Assembly (NCBI GenBank): GCA_013407085.1
Contig: JACCGJ010011118.1
Coordinates: forward strand, 81,340 to 145,339
Origin: Atriophallophorus winterbourni
Lineage: Eukaryota > Platyhelminthes > Trematoda > Plagiorchiida > Microphallidae
Length of the DNA: 64,000 nucleotides
Direction: 5' to 3'
In this document: positions 52,991 through 64,000 of the stretch, piece after piece
How positions within the stretch are numbered: position 1 is the first letter of the stretch
Layout: the number at the start of each line of letters is the position of its first letter
Translations under genes and position numbers: made by a program
The notes under the pieces: model-generated
The model's input: the letters and a program-made list of their open reading frames with translations, nothing else
Told to the model about the DNA's origin: nothing
Databases searched by the model: none

Positions 52991-55756
52991 AATGAACCAA
53001 CGTCAAATGGAAGTACTAAAAGTGCAATGCAACGCATTACTAATTGTTGGAGACTTCAATCACCCGGGCAGTGATTGGCGTACTGAAATTCCTTCACCAG
53101 AGTCAGTTGAGTCGCAATATCTAGACTGGTTTCATGTCGAGGCCGTTTATCAACATGTCAGTGAACATATAAGGTATAGGACATGACATACTCCGTCAAC
53201 TTTAGATTTGGTTCTATCGTCTCATGAAATAGATATTCATGGAATCAAATACCTTTCGTCACTAGGCAAGAGCCACCACGGTGTAATTCTTCTTGACTGG
53301 ACTTTAGTGCATCCTATTCACCAAGTAAAGATGTCCCACAACTTTGGTCGAATGGACATCGTCCAACTACAAACTCAAGCAATGAATCTGAGTTGGGAAC
53401 CAGACGAATTAGAACATAGTGTAGAAATCAGGTGGAATATTATAAAAGCTCACCTTTTACAACTACAGGATAGTTTCGCTCCTCTACAACCAGTGAGAAC
53501 GCGAGGGACACCAACCGGGTGGAGCGCGTATATTCGCAAGGCTATTAGATGTCGTGACGGTAGCTGGAGAGCTTACAAATTCTTTGGGACTCACAGATAT
53601 AGACTGCAGTATATACAGACCAGAAATTCAGCTGTTGCGCTGCAAAGGAAAGCTGAAAGGGACTCCGAATCCGGACTTGCCAAAAAAGCGAAGATTAACT
53701 TGAAAGCTTTTTATGGTTATGTTCAGTTCAAGCGAGAAGAAATAGGTACATTAGTGCAGGACGATGGCAATACGGCTTTGTCTGCACCGAAAAAAGCCGA
53801 TGCGTTGAATTCATTCTTCTGCAGTGTTCATCGGCGCGATTTAGGTAACTGTTTAGAAACTCACGAGTGCAGAGCACCTCCCTTTAGCTCGGTGGAGGTT
53901 AATCGAGAAATGGTCACCACAGTTCTGTCGCAGCTGGATAAAACTAAGTAGGCTGGCCCCGAAAGTATACATCCGGCTATTTTTCAACCGCTCGCGAATA
54001 TAGTTAGCCTTGCAATCAGGAATCTCTTCGAAGCTACTTTACTCCAAGTTATACTACCGGATGACTGGAAACGAGCGGCGGTAATAGCCATATACAAAAA
54101 ATGTCCCATTTCGGATGTACGCAACTACAGGCCTTCAAGCCTGACAAGCATTCTTTGCAAGTGTTTGGAAAAAATCATTCGGCACCAGGTATGTAAACAT
54201 TTGGTAGTCAATTCCTCGCTATCCGATGCCCAGCACGGATTCTGGAAAGGAAGGTCCCACCTAACCAATCTTCTAAGCTTTTTTGACGAAGTGACATTAC
54301 GCCTCGATTAAGTGAGAGTAGTTGAAGTCTGCTATTTTGATTTCCAAAAGGCATTTGACTCAGTGAACCATAGGTACCTTGTGCACAAACTAAGTATGTG
54401 TGGCGTCACAGGTGACCAACATCAATGGTTAGACAGCTTCTTAACTAATCGCACTAACTATGTTGGAATTTCAGGGGTGTGCTCGGAGGAATCACTGATT
54501 CTCAGTGGAGTGCCTCAAGGCTCGGTGCTTGGTCCATTAATTTTTCTTATTTTTGTAAACGACCTGGCAGCGTGCTTGAGTTCACGCTGATTTCTGTTTG
54601 CTGATGATGTTAAGATCCTAGGAACGAAAAGTAGAGATACGCTTATCTCTGATTGAGAAAAAGTAATCGAGTGGACAAAGACCTGGGACTTGCCACTAAA
54701 CCTGGGGAAGAGCTGTCTTCTGACGACTGATTTAACGACAACCCAACTAGAAGTTGGTGAAGGAACTATCAGAATAGCGGCTGCTCAGAAAGTGAAGGAT
54801 CTTGGCATTACTATAACAGGCGATTTTAAATGGGCTACTCAATGTGCCGAAGCTGCAAACAAGGCTCGCAGAGAATTGTTCAGACTTCGCTCAGCGTTAT
54901 CTTGCCGAAAACCTTCAATCTTTATTCCCTTATACAAAGTAGTCGTGCGGCCTCACTTGGAGTACTGCGTTCAATCCTGGGCACCGTACTTAAAAAAGGA
55001 TATAGCATGTCTCGAAAGGGTCCAGCGCCTTGAGACTAGGATGGTTGAGGGTCAGGCAGGTAAAACTTATGAGGCTAGACTCAAGGACCTCGGTTTGTTC
55101 TCACTAAAGAGACGGCGGCTGCGAGGTGACCTAATAGAAGCCTTCAAGATTCTAAAGGGTCTTACGGGTGATAATATTACTGAAATCCTTAAACTTGCAC
55201 CTCAAGCAGCTACAAGGGTTTATTCGATGAAACTTCATAAGAGTAGGCCTAGGTTGCTGGCACGTGAGCACTTTTTCAGCAACCGCGTGGTCAACTTCTG
55301 GAACAAGCTCCCAGATTGTATAGTAAGCCTCCCAAATGTGTTGAGCTTCAAAAGTGAATTAGACGGTAAATGGTCTATCATATTTTTGTACACTGTCTAA
55401 TAACAAACTTTAAAAAACAACGTATTTTTACATTTTTATCATATATGTCTAGGCCTGGACAACCTAACAACAAATAAGCTCACATGCAGTCTATGACTGT
55501 GTTTCACCTTACCTCGACTAGGCTAGTGATTTCATGCACCACACATTGTTCAAGCATATTATTCCATCGTTTCCTGAATAGGTGACCTCTCACCGTGGTG
55601 ATGAAGGGAAACCCTACCTTACTTCTCAGATATTCGGAAACAAGAACGTGTAAAAAGTACGAACTGTATACTCGATATCGAAGTGCCGGGTGCTCAACCG
55701 CATACCGTGAAGGGAATCTGGGCGCGTGATTGGCTTTTAGCCACCTTCAGCCCTGT
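52991..55756 (+). mobile_element. CR1 LINE (first of a head-to-tail pair), 5'-truncated
   Basis: Begins inside the endonuclease (LLIVGDFNHPGSDW at 53040) with no spacer after the preceding CR1 3' end. It continues through the whole reverse transcriptase and ends at CAGCCCTGTGC at 55756. Its 3' UTR includes an R1-like stretch at 55440-55545. Nearly identical to the following copy over the shared part. Confidence 0.8.
52992..55400 (+). pseudogene. CR1 ORF2 of the first copy, in-frame stops
   Basis: Endonuclease end (STLDLVLSS, LGKSHHGVILLDW), linker, then reverse transcriptase: WKRAAVIAIYKKCP, FDFQKAFDSVNHRYL, SGVPQGSVLGPLIFLIF, FLFADDVKILG with both catalytic Asp kept. The C-terminal region from 54690 to 55400 is fully open (HLEYCVQSWAPYLKKDI, EHFFSNRVVNFWNKLP). 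Stops at 53184, 53949, 54309, 54588 and 54655 and the missing 5' half make it dead. Confidence 0.8.
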
Positions 55757-57057
55757 GCGGTAATAGCCATATACAAAAAGGGTCCCATTTCGGATGTACG
55801 CAACTGCAGGCCAGTAAGCTCGACAAGCATTCTTTGCAAGTGTTTGCACCAGGTATGTAAACATATGGTAGTCAATTCCTTACTATCCGATGCCCAGGAC
55901 GGATTCTGGAAAGGAAGGTCCTGCCTATCCAATCTTCTAAGCTTTCTGGACGAAGTGACATTACGCCTCGATGAAGGGAGAGTAGTCGAAGTCTGCTATC
56001 TTGATTTTCAAAAGGCATTTGACTCGGTGAACTATAGGTACCTTCTGCACAAACTAAGTATGTGTGGCGTCACAGGTGACCTACATCGATGGTTAGACAG
56101 CTTCTTAACTAATCGCACTAACTATGTTAGAATTGCAGGGATGTGCTCAGAGGAATCACTGATTATCAGTGGGGTGCCTCAAGGCTCGGTGCTTGGTCCA
56201 TTACTTTTTCTTAATTTTGTACACGACTCGGCAGTGTGCTTGAGTTCACGTTGCTTTCTGTTTGCTGATGATGTTAAGATCCTAGGAACCGACAGTAGAG
56301 ATACGCTTATCTCTGATTTAGAAAAAGTAATCGAGTGGACAAAGACCTGGGACTTGCCACTAAACATGGGGAAGAGCTGTGTTCTGACAACTGATTTAGC
56401 GACAACCCAAGTAAAAGTTGGCGAAGGAACTATCGGAATAGCTGCTGCTCAGAAATTGAAGGATCTTGGCATTACTATAACAGGCGATTTTAAATGGGCT
56501 ACACAATGTGCCGAAGCTGCAAACAAGGCTCGCAGAGAATTGTTCAGACTTCGCTCAGCGTTATCTTGCCGAAAACCTTCAATCTTCATTCCCTTATACA
56601 AAGTAGTCGTGCGGCCTCACTTGGAGTACTGCGTTCAATCCTGGGCACCGTACTTAAAAAAGGATATAGCATGTTTCGAAAGGGTCCAGCGCCTTGCGAC
56701 TAGGAGGGTCAGGCAGGTAAAACTTATGAGGCTAAACTCAAGGACCTCGGTTTGTTCTCACTAAAGTAACGGCGGCTGCAAGGTGACCTAATAGAAGCCT
56801 TCAAGATTCTAAAGGGTCTTACAGGTGATAATATTACTGAAATCCTTAAACTTGCACCTAAAGCAGCTACAAGAGGTAATTCCATGAAACTTCTTAAGAG
56901 TAGGCCCAGGTTGCTGGCACGTGAGCACTTTTTTCAGCAACCGTGTGGTCAACTTCTGGAACAAGCTCCCAGATTGTATAGTAAGCCTCCCAAATGTGTT
57001 GAGCTTTAAAAGGGAATTAGACGTTAAATGGTCTATCATATTTCCGCATATTGTCTA
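55730..57057 (+). pseudogene. CR1 reverse transcriptase of the second copy
   Basis: A frame open for 344 codons to 56764 covers FLDEVTLRLDEGRVVEVCYLDFQKAFDS, SGVPQGSVLGPLLFLNF and FLFADDVKILGTDSRDT. A short deletion near 56705 (the MVEGQ-equivalent residues lost) shifts the frame, and the C-terminal blocks continue out of frame to about 57057. All visible catalytic residues are kept, but the endonuclease is absent. Confidence 0.8.
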
Positions 57058-57460
57058 ATAAAAAAAACTTTATAAAAAAACAAAAAAACGTATTTTTACA
57101 TTTTTATCATATCTGTCTAGGCCTGGACAACCTGACAGTAAATTAGACCACATGCAGTCTATGACTGTGTTTCACTTTACCTCAACTAGGCTAGTGATTC
57201 CATACACCACACATTGTTCACGCACATTATTGCATTGTATCCTGAATAGCTGACCTCTCACCGTGCTGGTGAAGAGAAACCCTACCTTACTTTCCAGATA
57301 TTCGGAAACAAGAACGTGTAAAAAGTACGAACTGTATGCTCGATATCGAAGTGCCGGGTGCCTAACTGCATACCGTCGAAGGAAATCTGGGCGCGTGATT
57401 GGCTTTTTGCCACCTTCAGCCCTGTGCAACTTGAACTTGAACTTGAACTTGAATTCTAGT
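55757..57460 (+). mobile_element. CR1 LINE (second of a head-to-tail pair), with (TTGAAC)n tail
   Basis: Starts at GGTAATAGCCATATAC, equivalent to about 54083 in the previous copy, immediately after that copy's 3' end. It ends with four TTGAAC/ACTTGA units at 57429-57456, showing the native 3' tail of the family. The 3' UTR carries the same R1-like stretch and a GACCTCTCACCGTGCTGGTG motif. Confidence 0.85.
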
Positions 57461-60188
57461 AGCGCGCTGCTTGAATACCGTTCGTGTTCCCAATTATATT
57501 TCCATATTCCTATTTCTTCTATACGCTACATACCGAAACTGATATATTTGTGATCATATCTAAAAAATTACAATCTAGCTTTGGTGATATTTCTTACACA
57601 ATGCATCTTAAACCATCAATCTCACTGTACTAAACTTCGTAAAAATCCTCAAACAAGAAATTGCACTCTGAGGTTAGATAGTGACACTTCTTTACTTATG
57701 AATAAATCTTGAAAATTATAATCTGGATTATTAAGTCTATATAGCGAAATAACAATTTCTCAAACTTTATTTGATTCTATTAAACCGTTCTTATCTCTTA
57801 TAAAGCTAATTCCATTATTGATCATGATATCCTTATACAAGCCAATAAATTTGTAGAAACTCTATGCACTGAAATTAGTCAGAGAGAATCCTGTTCTAAG
57901 AATATTTTATTTAATGTAGCTGATTATTATCCTTTAAATGACTTGAAAAGATATATTCTCACTTCATACGGAATTCCGGCAGATTATGCTGATTTTGTCC
58001 GTTTACGCAAAACAGCATAAAACAGCGAACCGCAATCCTTATAAAATTCACTCGCATATGTTTCGTGTCATATATATTAGAGAATAGAAATATTTGAAAT
58101 CCATACCTAGATTTTCTAATGTTACTGTAAAACCTGGCCTCACCCCTATGCAGAGGCGTTTCGGTCGTAAGAAGCGCAAAATTTCCAGTATACGCACAAA
58201 CCAATCACCTTCTGATACAACTGAGTTTATGCAGTGTGATTCATGCGTAGTTACTACACCTGCAAGAAACTTCAACACTTGCACACAACGGCATAGTGCA
58301 CAGAACATCGCCACTCTGATCGTTCATTCCTCTTACCTACATTTAGACAGACACAAGCTCTTCTCCCAAATCCTAGCTCATTTAGAAACACAGCAGACAG
58401 AAAGCCCTTAAACCAACAAATGACGTTGGTGAATAAAATCAATAGGCACACACACGATATCAGTTAACGTACTCAACTACCATACCGCTCTATTCAGTAT
58501 AACCAGTTCCCCATTAACTACAACTGGCTTCATAGACCCTCCCCTTACCCCCTGGTCATTGTACTGAACCATTTTACTACTCTGATTATACGACTCGAAA
58601 AACCCCATTTTACAAACGGTACATCCCAATTCATGCCAAACACGCCTTTTTATAACCATGCCAATTTTTCCAAAAATAATAAATTAAATATTAATTGCCC
58701 TAAATTTTTGCCTTAGTTTGTTTTCATTTCTTTTAATTTCGCTTCTTCTTATGTTAGTATCCTACTTATAAATGCCAGATCAATTACATCTAAAATCCAA
58801 ATGCTGAAATCTTTTCTCATTACGAACTTAGTAGACATTATTCTTATAACTGAAACGTGGAATCGTGATGACCAACCTGACTCAACACTTATAGTACCCA
58901 ATTACCAGATATTTAGGAATAATCGAACTTCGAAACGTGGTTATGATACTCTTATCTATGTTGATTCCATGTTTACAGCTGATACCTTTACCTCACCTAG
59001 TCTGTCAGAGCTAGAAGACTCAACATGGATTGCATTACCAAACTTAGATATCTTAATAGGTTTGCGATTTCGAGGATAGATCCTCATTTGCAAATTGAAA
59101 TTTAGCTTTTTATATGGGGACTAATCTAAGTCCCTCAGTTGGTGCAATGTAGCACCGATAACTGTTTGGAATATTTTTGCAACATTCCAATAACAGCAAG
59201 ATAGGTTGCATTTATTATCCACCGTCTTCAACAATCTCTAGAATGGATTCCTTAATTAATGCGTTTATTGAAACATTTGTACACTACACGCTATATAAAC
59301 TCATTGCTGGTGACATGCCAATTTAAACTGGTACGATCATGCACATCACAGCTGCTATACAACTTTTATCAGAACACTAGACTTACTACGATATGAGCAA
59401 CTTATTGACAAACCTACCATAAATGACAATATCCTATACCTAGTCTTCACTCTGAACATGTCTCCAGCTAACCTGGAGGTTATTTCATCCTTCTTTAACG
59501 GTGACCATAAAATATTATCATTCCAAATATTATACGCCACTGCTTCTGTCAACTCTTCGAAGACATCTGATGATAAGCAAACCTTATTATTATTATTATC
59601 ACACAAGTCTTTACAGACGATGTGCCAACAAGTATACCATGAAGAAGGTACATGATGAAAGAAAAAAGAGGGGGATTTTTTTGTCTGTCTGTTTACACAT
59701 GCCGTTTTTGATCTTTTTTTGTCTTTTTTTGAATAAGGGAGGGGAGGGTCATTGATAAACGGGAACACAAGCACGGCAGGATTCTCGCCACTGGTTCCTT
59801 TCTTTTGTCATCACACTGAGTGTTATCAGCCAAGCAAACCTACAAGTACAATAACTGAAATCTACTGTCAGAATTTATTAGAACAACGGTCTCTTCAACA
59901 TTTCATTCACAAATTAAATAGTTACTTATGAAGGCGTCATATAAGCTCATTAGGCTCACAAAATTAACGAAAGCCAAGAAAATAGAAACGAAAATAATGG
60001 AGCTACATTCTGTTGCTGTAAAAACGCATGACATTTTCGCTTTTTTCGTTCTTATGAACTATCAAAAAGTCACAGCTATGCTTTAGATAACACACTTAGA
60101 ACCGGCGAAAACAAAGCATTTATAAGTCAAGATAATCTGAAATCACTAAGTAAACTTTTCAAGTTAAAATCATCCAACTCACTCACTC
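57461..60188 (+). mobile_element. LINE-V 5' portion: ORF1 region and endonuclease
   Basis: An ORF1-like protein with similarity to the second half of the CR1 ORF1 (Y-P-L-N-D-L-K-R-Y-I near 57935, then 58094-58411) is followed by the 200-bp block, then an endonuclease start (LLINARSITSK near 58770, ITETWN, later IYYPPSS and LIAGD). It is interrupted by R3 (59585-59831) and then by RTE-alpha at 60189. The reverse-transcriptase part would lie beyond the window. Frames are broken. Confidence 0.6.
59585..59831 (-). mobile_element. R3 short retroposon, full copy with target duplication
   Basis: A 247-bp unit flanked by exact 10-bp repeats AAGCAAACCT (59575-59584 and 59832-59841). On the minus strand it starts GGCTGATAACACTC and ends in (AAT)n. 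No coding capacity is credible. A shorter copy lies at 26353-26438. It behaves like a SINE with an A/T-triplet tail. Confidence 0.75.
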
Positions 60189-63100
60189 GCTGAGACTGGA
60201 CCTTAACATGGTGCGATGGTTTGTGTACCTCTATGACCCATTGAGCTATGCTGGGTGGTGCTCTCCGAGCACCTTCAGAGTCACTCATACCAGGAAGGTC
60301 AATGGATAGAGGTCAGACGAACACGGTCTCAACCTAACCCGCTGCCTTGTGGGTCAGGCTTTTTAGCCAAAGGCTTTGGTCGAGAACCCTAATTGTTCTC
60401 CTGTCTAGGCATGGGCGACCTGGCAGTATCCCAGCCCGCATACAACCATGACCATGACTATTACTACGAAAACCAACTCCATAGTGCATCGGCCGTCGCG
60501 CACGATAAACAGGGTCGCCTTACCTGCTGCATACAGCAGGGCGGGTAAGCGAAAACAAGCTACTGCTGGCCCTACTCTTCAAACTGTTTCCGACCCTTCC
60601 CCTCCCCCATCCATTCTTAACAACTCTCCGTCTGTCAATCCCAGCTTTAGAAAAGACTGTGCTGAACATGTTGGAACATTTCCTGTTCGCGAATCTATAG
60701 ATCACTTTCTCAAACCACGGACCTCTGCTCACATCGGAACCATGAATGTCAGGACTCTGAGACAAAAAGGCCAGCAAGCTTCACTGGCTCTTACCTTAGA
60801 TAGTCTATCTATTGATGTTTGCTGTTTATCGGAAACGCGCTTATATGATCCGTCTATAATTACTGAACTTACTGCCCCAAATCTTTCAACTCGCTACTTT
60901 TTGCGCTGCTCTGGTGATTCTGTAGCTGCCGTTTCAGGACAGGCGGGTGTTGGTATAGTGCTGAATTCACGTGCCGAATCCTGTCTAATCGATTGTATTC
61001 CTCGCAATAGCAGGATGTGCGCAGTTACACTCGCCACTAATATTAGACCAAACTCTAAATCTTCTAATCAGAGATGCTTGTTTATTGTAGCAACTTACGC
61101 TCCAACTAACACCAATTCCGACGACGAGAAGAACGCTTTCTACGACGATCTTTATGCTCTTTTGCGACGTGCAAAAAGCTCCGATATCGTTGTCTTAGCA
61201 GGAGATATGAATGCCAGACTAGGTCGCTTAGATACATCTGAATCACAATTAGGTGGCATGTTTGGCCTTGAAAGCCAACGCACAGATAATGGTGAACGGT
61301 TTTATACAATTCTGTGCACAATCTCAAATATTCATTAGCAGCACCTCCTTTCGCCATAAAAGATGTCAATGTGCCACATGGCGCTCGCCGCATGGAAGCC
61401 AACCTTCGGCCCAAATCGACCATATCGCCATAAGTGCTCGCTGGAGAGGTTGCATTGAGGACTGCCGCTCTTTTTGGAATACCTGCGTAGATTCAGATCA
61501 TGCTCTTGTGCGATGTAGGTTCTCGTTAAAGTTCTCCGGTACGAAGCCCTCGAATGGGAAACGCATTGCTGTCGAAAAATTCTTTCAGCCTGCAGTTCAA
61601 GACATTTATAGGACCACCTTGAGTAACTCACTCCCAGTTGCCCAGTATGCAACTACCGATGAAAGGTGGAACAAAATAGCAGGGATTATGCGAGCCGCCG
61701 CAATAACAGCCTGTGAGACTGCACAACCAACCCAAAAGTCCCACTGGATTTCACAGCGCTCTATAGAAATTCTTCACCAGCGACGCGAAATACCTCATGG
61801 TCCTGGACACAATACAGAGCGTAGACGCGTGAGGAATGAACTTAAACGGAGCTTAAGACTAGACAGAGAAAGGTGGTGGCTAAATAAGGTCGAAGAAATG
61901 GAAATAGCAAATAATGCGGGTAACGTGCGAAAACTCTTTCAACTTATTCGATCGACGGGGCCTACGAAAAAAGGAGTGAGTGATACTATCGCTGAAATAG
62001 ACGGTACTCTTATCACTAATAAGAATCGCCGCCTCTCACGCTGAGCCGAACATTTTGAAGGACAGTTCAGCTGGTCGCCTGCAACAGAATCATTCCCTCA
62101 CTCGAAGCAGTGTGATCCTTGGCCTGTTAGCGTAGATCCCCTAATGATTTAGAAATTAAAGCGTGTATCGAATCCATGAAACGATTCAAAGCCGCTGGAC
62201 CCTATGACATACCGCCTGTTTTGTTCAAAGAAGGTGGCCAAGTACTAATCAGTACATGAGGCGATCTTCTCCGTGAAGTGTGGTTGTCAGAATCCGTCCC
62301 TCCGAGTTGGGGCGAATCGGTTGTCATACCTATATTTAAAAAAGGTGTGTGAAGCTCATGCTCTAATCACCGTGGGATAAGTCTCACTCCCATCATTACG
62401 AGATTATTAGCGTCCATATGTCTTCGAAGATTAACATCGCATAGGGAATCACAGATCCGTGAGCAGCAAGCTGGCTTCCGGCCTGGCAGAGGCTGTGTCG
62501 ACCACATTTTTACTCTTCGACGGATATTAGAACTGCGGCACACCTATCGACAGCCGACAATAGCCATCTTTTTAGACTTCAAAGGAGCATTTGATTCAGT
62601 CGATCGAAATGTCCTGTTTAAGACCTTGCTGTGCAAAGGCGTTCCGCATAAGTATGTCAACATACTACGCGCACTTTATGCTCATACATCCGGATGCGTT
62701 AGGGTTTACAATGAACTCTCACCCAAATTCCACACCACAAGTGGCGTCCGACAAGGATGCCCGATTTCTCCGTTTTTGTTCAATTTTGTAATTGATGCAA
62801 TTATGGAATTATGCAACGAAGGTGCCCCAGCTTTCGGAGTTCACATAATGCCAGGCGTCAAGCTTCTCGACTTGGATTATGCTGATGACATAGTTCTGCT
62901 CTTCGACTCATACACAGATGCACAGGCGATACTGAACAAGCTATCTAGTATTGTGCCCGCATTTGGAATGCGTTTTGCGCCCTCTAAGTGCAGTGTTCTT
63001 CTGCAGGACATCGACTTATCGAACAAGGCTTTATTACTTGACAATCAGGCGCTTGAAATTGTGGATCGTTTTACTTATCTCGGTAGTTGTATCAATAATT

Positions 63101-64000
63101 CTGCATCGTTAGATAACGAGGTCTCGGCACGCATTTCTAAAGCGACCGTAGCATTCCGCAACCTAGGTCACCTCTGGCGTCAGAAAGGACTGTCTCTGCT
63201 ACTCAAGGGTAGAGTCTATAAAGCGACAGTTCGGGCTGTGTTACTGTGTGGGTGCGAAACCTGGACCTTACGTAAAGAACACATTCAGCGTCTCCAAGTA
63301 TTTGACAACCGGTGTCTCCGCAGCATTCTAGGAGTTAGCTGTTACAATCGCATACGCACTGATGCTCTCCGAAGTAAGTTCTTGGGTAGTAATGTCGATA
63401 TAGAGAAGCAGATCAACCTGCATAGGTTACGCTGGCTGGGTCACGTTTTACGGATGCCGGACCACCGACTTCCGAAACATATTCTTTTTGCGACGCCACA
63501 TCCTGATTGGCGTAAATCTCGGGGTGGCCAAACCGTCACATGGCATAGGCAGCTAAAAATTCTTACTAGTAACCTTTCCAAAGTAGGCACAGCGCGTCTT
63601 CCAGGCTGGTGTCCCCGCGATCATATATCGCAATGGTTAGTTACGCTTCAGGATATGTCCCGAAACCGTGTTCAATGGCGGTCTTGCACTAAGCATCTTC
63701 TTGGGGTGTTTGCATAACCTTGTATGTTGTCAAGCGGAGTGACGAGAAAAGCTTGTTATGATGCATGACAGTGAAAGCCGCAAGGAAGCTGCCGTGCTGA
63801 TGTTGCTCTACTCGTTCACGAAACTTGTTTGAATGCATGTTCCATTCGAGGTGTAGGCACCTCTTCCCAGTTTGTTTGTGCTTACTCTTCTATAGAAGCC
63901 GTAGCAATTTAAGTCCCACCCTTCCCCATCTTTTAGGATTTTACTTTTCATGGTTGTTTGCATAAGGCATTCCGTACGGTGATACCGTGTAATGCTGTCT
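60189..64000 (+). mobile_element. RTE-alpha second copy, runs off the window
   Basis: It matches 19730-15900 over the 5' UTR, ORF and 3' UTR at high identity; the window ends about 15-20 bp before the expected (GAT)n tail. It is inserted in LINE-V. The two copies fix the 5' end of the family at CGCTGAGACTGGACC. Confidence 0.9.
60448..63717 (+). pseudogene. RTE-alpha endonuclease-reverse transcriptase, several breaks
   Basis: Same protein as 19465-16196. The endonuclease is open to about 61290, where one extra T shifts the frame. It continues to an in-frame TGA at 62042-62044 (a Trp codon in the other copy), then has a one-base loss near 62140 and stops near 62258 and 62347. The palm (LDYADDIVLL) and C-terminal region are open again from 62626 to 63717. 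Glu is intact at the site of the other copy's nonsense mutation. More decayed than the 15.9 kb copy. Confidence 0.9.

Overview
This 64 kb window is eukaryotic. It looks like gene-poor, repeat-rich DNA of a digenean trematode, most likely a schistosome-type blood fluke. Support: A+T-rich intronic DNA, a 33-nt intron at the 5' end of a gene, a tRNA-headed SINE that carries a hammerhead ribozyme (the architecture of the schistosome Sm-alpha family), and the usual fluke retroelement mix of RTE and CR1-like LINEs plus Ty3/gypsy. The species is not resolvable by eye.

Two host genes can be supported, arranged tail to tail. On the + strand, an exon at 19820-19991 encodes a C-terminal UBA domain like that of Cbl-family E3 ubiquitin ligases. 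Two very small candidate exons upstream (22 and 26 nt) and a more tentative one near 2.83 kb join to it in a single open phase. Its introns span 2.86-19.8 kb and are filled with LINE debris lying mostly antisense to the gene. On the - strand, 24620-20274 holds a complete six-exon SCAMP (secretory carrier membrane protein) gene of 320 codons. The two genes' poly(A) signals lie past one another, so their 3' UTRs should overlap.

Layout: 1-2.8 kb, unclassified DNA with one RTE 3' fragment. 2.8-20.1 kb, the Cbl-like gene with two hammerhead SINEs (4.05-4.74), a long CR1 copy (4.86-9.14), smaller CR1 and RTE-like relics, and a nearly intact RTE element (15.9-19.7). 20.0-24.6 kb, SCAMP. 24.8-27.9 kb, repeat cluster. 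28.07-31.65 kb, a second RTE family. 31.9-35.4 kb, RTE relics with two small insertions. 37.1-45.65 kb, a decayed Ty3/gypsy element broken by three LINE insertions. 45.66-60.19 kb, almost solid CR1-type LINEs, mostly on +, nested and head-to-tail. 60.19-64.0 kb, a second copy of the 15.9 kb RTE, cut by the window edge.

No retroelement in the window has an intact coding set: all show stops, frameshifts, truncation or altered catalytic residues. Several insertions nevertheless keep exact target-site duplications (TSDs), which allow the insertion order to be read and show that a short ~228-bp repeat (called R1 here) moves as a retroposon. All identifications are by eye from translation and direct comparison within the window; no database search was run.
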